Of a stretch of DNA of 64,000 bases, positions 61,027-64,000 are shown piece by piece; the stretch's first letter is position 1; each line of letters starts with the position of its first letter. The stretch is from Eubacteriales bacterium (GTDB lineage Bacteria > Bacillota_A > Clostridia > Christensenellales > Aristaeellaceae), in contig JARKQG010000030.1 in assembly GCA_029974035.1 (NCBI GenBank), forward strand, positions 1 through 64,000, read 5' to 3'. The notes under the pieces were generated by a model, which saw only the letters and a list, made by a program, of their open reading frames with translations, had not been told where the DNA came from and made no database searches. The position numbers and the translations under genes were made by a program.

Positions 61027-62526
61027 TCAATTTTGCGGAATCTGCCGCGCCTTCGCCGGCAGATCGCCTTCCGCCGCGGGCGAGATGATGTAGTCCCCGC
61101 CCTTGCGTCGTTCGTTGGACAGCACATACCCCTTCGCTCGCATCCGGCAGCCCATCAAAAGCATCTGCCCCGCCACCTGGGGCGTGGTTTCCACCAGAAA
61201 CGCGCCGGACTGGCCCGCCGCGGAGCGGGAGCGCAGCTCGTTCAGCGCCGCCCTGGCGACGCTCTCGTCGGAGGGCACGCGGCCGCTGCCCTGGCAGCAC
61301 GCGCAGGGCTGCATCAGAAGTGTGTGGATCGGCTGGTGCACCTTTTTGCGGGTCATCTCCACCAGTCCCAGCTCGGTGATGCCCACCAGATTGGTCTTGG
61401 TGCGGTCCTTTTTCAGCTCTCTGCGCAAAAGCGTCAAAAGCTGGTCGCGCTGCTCCGGGCGGTCCATGTCGATAAAGTCGATTACGATGATGCCGCCGAT
61501 GTCCCGGAGCCTCAGTTGCCGGACGATCTCCGAGACGGCCTCGCAATTGGTCTGGAACACCGTGTCCGACAGCGAATGTCTGCCGACGAACTTGCCGGTG
61601 TTGACGTCGATGACCGTCAGCGCCTCGGCGTAGTCAAACACCAGATAGCCGCCGCTTTTCAGCCACACGCGGCGAAGGAGCGCCTTTTCCGCCTGAGCGT
61701 CGATGCGGTAGGGCTCGAAGATGGGCGCCTCCGCGGCGTGGTGGATCACCTTCTGCGCCAGTTCCGGCGAGAGCATCTCCGCGGTGGACCGGGCCAGCGC
61801 GTACTGCGCCTCGTCGTCGATGGTCAGCGACCGGACGCCGTTTACCAGCATGTCGCGCACCGCGCGGTACACCAGGGAGACGTCCCGATGCAAAAGCGCC
61901 GGCGCGGCCGCCGCGGCCGCGCGCTTGGAAATGGACGCCCACAGCTTCTCGAGGTAGAGAATGTCCCGCTCCAGATCGGCCGGCTGCGCGCCCTCCGCGG
62001 CGGTTCGGACGATCAGCCCCATGCCCTGGGGCTTCAGCGCTTCGGCCATCGCGCGCAGGCGTGCGCGCTCGTCCTCTATTTCGATGCGCCGGGATACGCC
62101 CACATACCCCACCGTCGGCAGCAGCACCGCCAGCCGCCCCGGCAGCGTGATGTGGCTGGTGAGCCGCGGACCCTTGCTGCCGCCGGGCTCCTTAATCACC
62201 TGCACCAGGATCTCCTGCCCCACCTTGACCAACTTCCGGATCGACAGGCTCTTCAGTTCCTGCTCCAGCGCCTTGGGATCAAGGCCAAAATCGGTCTTAT
62301 CCACCAGGATGTCCCCGGCGTAAAGAAAGCCGTTTTTCTCAAGGCCGATGTCGACAAACGCCGCCTCCATGCCCGGCAGGACGTTGGCGGCGCGCCCCTT
62401 GTAGATGTTGCCGACCAGCTTTTCGTGGCCCTTGCGTTCGATGTAGAATTCAGCCAGATCGCCGTCTTCGACGACGGCCAGCCGGGTCTGATTCCCCGAG
62501 CATTCCACCAGCAGTTCCCGATCCAT
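61027..62526 (-). CDS. rng: ribonuclease G/E family
   Basis: 499 residues, RNase G size. An S1 domain (NIYKGRAANVLPGMEAAFVD; GFLYAGDIL) is followed by the RNase H-like and catalytic parts: DVNTGKFVGRHS and IVIDFIDMDRPEQRDQ supply the metal-binding Asp, and the zinc-link is CACCQGSGRV. It processes rRNA and mRNA. In many Firmicutes rng precedes rplU; here miaB follows. The ribosome-binding site before the ATG at 62526 is weak; a GTG at 62532 is also possible. Confidence 0.93.
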   Translation of the reverse strand: MDRELLVECSGNQTRLAVVEDGDLAEFYIERKGHEKLVGNIYKGRAANVLPGMEAAFVDIGLEKNGFLYAGDILVDKTDFGLDPKALEQELKSLSIRKLVKVGQEILVQVIKEPGGSKGPRLTSHITLPGRLAVLLPTVGYVGVSRRIEIEDERARLRAMAEALKPQGMGLIVRTAAEGAQPADLERDILYLEKLWASISKRAAAAAAPALLHRDVSLVYRAVRDMLVNGVRSLTIDDEAQYALARSTAEMLSPELAQKVIHHAAEAPIFEPYRIDAQAEKALLRRVWLKSGGYLVFDYAEALTVIDVNTGKFVGRHSLSDTVFQTNCEAVSEIVRQLRLRDIGGIIVIDFIDMDRPEQRDQLLTLLRRELKKDRTKTNLVGITELGLVEMTRKKVHQPIHTLLMQPCACCQGSGRVPSDESVARAALNELRSRSAAGQSGAFLVETTPQVAGQMLLMGCRMRAKGYVLSNERRKGGDYIISPAAEGDLPAKARQIPQN

Positions 62527-62551
62527 TCGCACAACCCATCTCTATAAAAAT

Positions 62552-63307
62552 TTATAAATCCATCAAATCGGCGACGCCCTGCGCTCCTTCGCCCAGAAGG
62601 CACAGCCGGTGAATTTGCATATCCGGAACCGGAACACCCGCCCTGGCCGCCAGCGTGGCAACCAGAAGGTCCGGCTTCAGGGTGGCCTTTTCGGTCAGCA
62701 TCAGCGTAGCCCGCAGCAGCACAAGAGCCCCGGTCCGCCCTTCAAGCCCGCAACAGACCGAGGTACTGTTGCTGACGCATCCGTTGACTTCGGTCGGTAT
62801 TGGCCCGTCGCCCGGCCCTGCCGTGAGCTCCAGGGTCATCGGGCGGATGTCGGCCGGCTTTTCTCCGGACTTGGTCTTGCGCAGCGCGATCACGCTGGTT
62901 TCGGCCATGTAGCCCTCCGCGGCGGCGGCGGCCGCCCGCGCGCTCTCGCCCGCGAGCGCGATCCGGTACCGCGCGGCGCGCAGGGACGCCATCATCGCCG
63001 GATGGCGATCGTCCACCAGGCGGACGCGCAGAAGCGGCATGTCCGGCGGCAGGGCCGACGCCATCTGGGAAAAGGCAAATTCCTCCGTTACCGGCTCCGC
63101 CATCCGGACATCCAGAATTTCGCACTCGCTGGTCCACCCCACCGCCAGCGCCGACGCAAAGGACATCACCGGATGCGGGTTGAAGCCCTGGGAGTAGGCC
63201 ACGGGCAGTTCCGTGCGGCGCAGCGCCATCTGCATGAAGCGCTGCAGATCCAGATGGGACACAAACTTCAGACGGCTGCGCTTTGCAAACTGGTACAGCG
63301 CCCTCAT
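62552..63307 (-). CDS. DUF2344 (radical-SAM-associated) protein
   Basis: 251 residues. The N-terminal RALYQFAKRSRLKFVSHLDL and RRTELPVAYSQGFNPHPVMS are typical of the TIGR03936/DUF2344 family that always travels with a B12-binding radical-SAM protein. A Cys pair (NSTSVCCGLEG) lies near residue 187. Function is unknown, possibly RNA-related given its neighbour rng. It overlaps the upstream radical-SAM gene by 4 bases. Confidence 0.9.
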   Translation of the reverse strand: MRALYQFAKRSRLKFVSHLDLQRFMQMALRRTELPVAYSQGFNPHPVMSFASALAVGWTSECEILDVRMAEPVTEEFAFSQMASALPPDMPLLRVRLVDDRHPAMMASLRAARYRIALAGESARAAAAAAEGYMAETSVIALRKTKSGEKPADIRPMTLELTAGPGDGPIPTEVNGCVSNSTSVCCGLEGRTGALVLLRATLMLTEKATLKPDLLVATLAARAGVPVPDMQIHRLCLLGEGAQGVADLMDL

Positions 63308-64000
63308 AGGCACACCCCTTCGTAGCGGGTCATTCCGCAGCCCTCGCAGCCCAGGCGGCAGTCGGGCGTCGTTTCGGCGCGCTGCGCCCGATGCCACTCG
63401 CGCAAGAGGAACGCCCGGCTGGGGCCGGCGTCCAGGTGATCCCAGGGAAACATCTCGTCCTCCGCACGCTGGCGGCAGGCGTAAAACAGCGGGTCAACGC
63501 CCGTTTCGCGGAACGCCTGAAGCCACAGATCGTAGCGGAAATGGTCGCTCCAGCCGTCAAACCGGCAGCCCAGGCGCCATGCGCGCTCAAGCGCCGCGCC
63601 CAACCGCCGGTCGCCCCGGGCAAACACCGCTTCGGCAAAGCTCACGTCAGGGGCGTGGTACTTGAAATCCACGCCCTTGACCGCCGACAGCGCGCGGCGC
63701 AGCCGCTGCTGCCGCTCGATGACGGTGTCCTGGTCCAGCTGCGGACACCACTCAAAGGGCGTGATGGGCTTGGGCACGAACACCGACGCGCTCACCGTGA
63801 TGCGCAGCCCCGGCGCGCGCTTTTCCTTGGGCAGTTCAAAGTAGCAGCGGGCCACCTTCCGGGCGAGGTCTGCGATGCCGTCCACATCCTCGTCGGTCTC
63901 GGTGGGCAGGCCCAGCATGAAGTACAGCTTGACCGCCGACCAGCCCGCTTCAAAGGCCTCCCGGACGGAGCGCATCAGATCCTCCTCGGTCACGCCCTTG
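63304..64000 (-). CDS. B12-binding radical-SAM protein, TIGR03960 type (C-terminal part; cut by window edge)
   Basis: About 232 C-terminal residues are present; the cobalamin-binding and CxxxCxxC parts lie beyond the right edge. Visible motifs: VKLYFMLGLPTETDED, SASVFVPKPITPFEWCPQL and FKYHAPDVSFAEAVFARGDR, then a tail with Cys-rich LGCEGCGMTRYEGVC. These match the radical-SAM partner of DUF2344. The last in-window residues (KGVTEEDLMRSVREAFEAGW) belong to the barrel. Reaction unknown. Confidence 0.88.
   Translation of the reverse strand, partial: KGVTEEDLMRSVREAFEAGWSAVKLYFMLGLPTETDEDVDGIADLARKVARCYFELPKEKRAPGLRITVSASVFVPKPITPFEWCPQLDQDTVIERQQRLRRALSAVKGVDFKYHAPDVSFAEAVFARGDRRLGAALERAWRLGCRFDGWSDHFRYDLWLQAFRETGVDPLFYACRQRAEDEMFPWDHLDAGPSRAFLLREWHRAQRAETTPDCRLGCEGCGMTRYEGVCL

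Overview
The window looks like a piece of the core chromosome of a GC-rich, endospore-forming Clostridia-type Firmicute. The evidence is the gene content and order: spoIVA, lonB and two coat-like proteins (sporulation), ctsR-mcsA-mcsB-clpC, ireB-ruvX-DUF1292, darA-holB-ricT, the yggS-sepF-yggT-ylmH-divIVA division cluster, a phenylalanine T-box before pheST, and miaB-ylbF-mutS-mutL-miaA. Base composition is high in G+C throughout. I would place it near Christensenellales-like lineages, but that is a guess. I see no tRNA, rRNA, CRISPR array, prophage or insertion sequence.

Layout. 1-3.8 kb (minus strand): two flavoproteins and HelD. 3.9-8.6 kb (plus): NAD synthase, a repeat-only lipoprotein, galE, a ComEC-like metallohydrolase lipoprotein and a small membrane protein. 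8.7-9.9 kb (minus): a homocysteine methyltransferase that looks like a cut-down MetH. 10-15.1 kb (plus): tig-clpP-clpX-lonB. 15.2-17.6 kb: a ProB-like kinase, DUF1540, RecX and coat-like proteins. 17.6-19.9 kb (minus): lgt-pncB. 20-27.6 kb (plus): HlyD-like adaptor, cell-division cluster, lspA, rluD, PRC-barrel protein and AI-2E-type permease. 27.7-32.5 kb (plus): ireB-ruvX-DUF1292 and T-box-pheST. 32.5-34.6 kb (minus): eukaryote-type branching enzyme. 34.6-45.3 kb (plus): ECF S component, spoIVA, darA-holB-ricT, zinc-ribbon protein, DUF554 and the ctsR operon, whose end is overlapped by an unknown minus-strand membrane protein. 46.1-50.0 kb (plus): nadD-yqeK fusion, rsfS, degenerate RsbW, SigB-like sigma, proC and rnhA. 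50.1-51.7 kb (minus): tyrosine recombinase and a Cys-rich protein, divergent from lexA. 52.4-64 kb (minus): one long run, radical-SAM pair-rng-miaB-ylbF-mutS-mutL-miaA-ynbB.

The genes group into protein quality control (Tig, ClpP/X/C, McsAB, CtsR, LonB), NAD metabolism (NadE, PncB, NadD), division and sporulation, DNA repair (LexA, MutSL, RecX, RuvX, RNase HI), RNA processing and modification (RNase G, MiaA/B, RluD, RicT, YlbF) and envelope lipoprotein maturation (Lgt, LspA).

Most of the window is ordinary housekeeping. The items most worth a second look are a complete terminator hairpin that contains the lonB ribosome-binding site and start codon, a degenerate RsbW-like partner beside a SigB-like sigma factor, an unexplained inverted repeat beside the tyrosine recombinase, an unknown membrane protein overlapping clpC tail to tail, a MetH-derived enzyme with a remnant folate domain, and a recurring TTGCAT -35 element.
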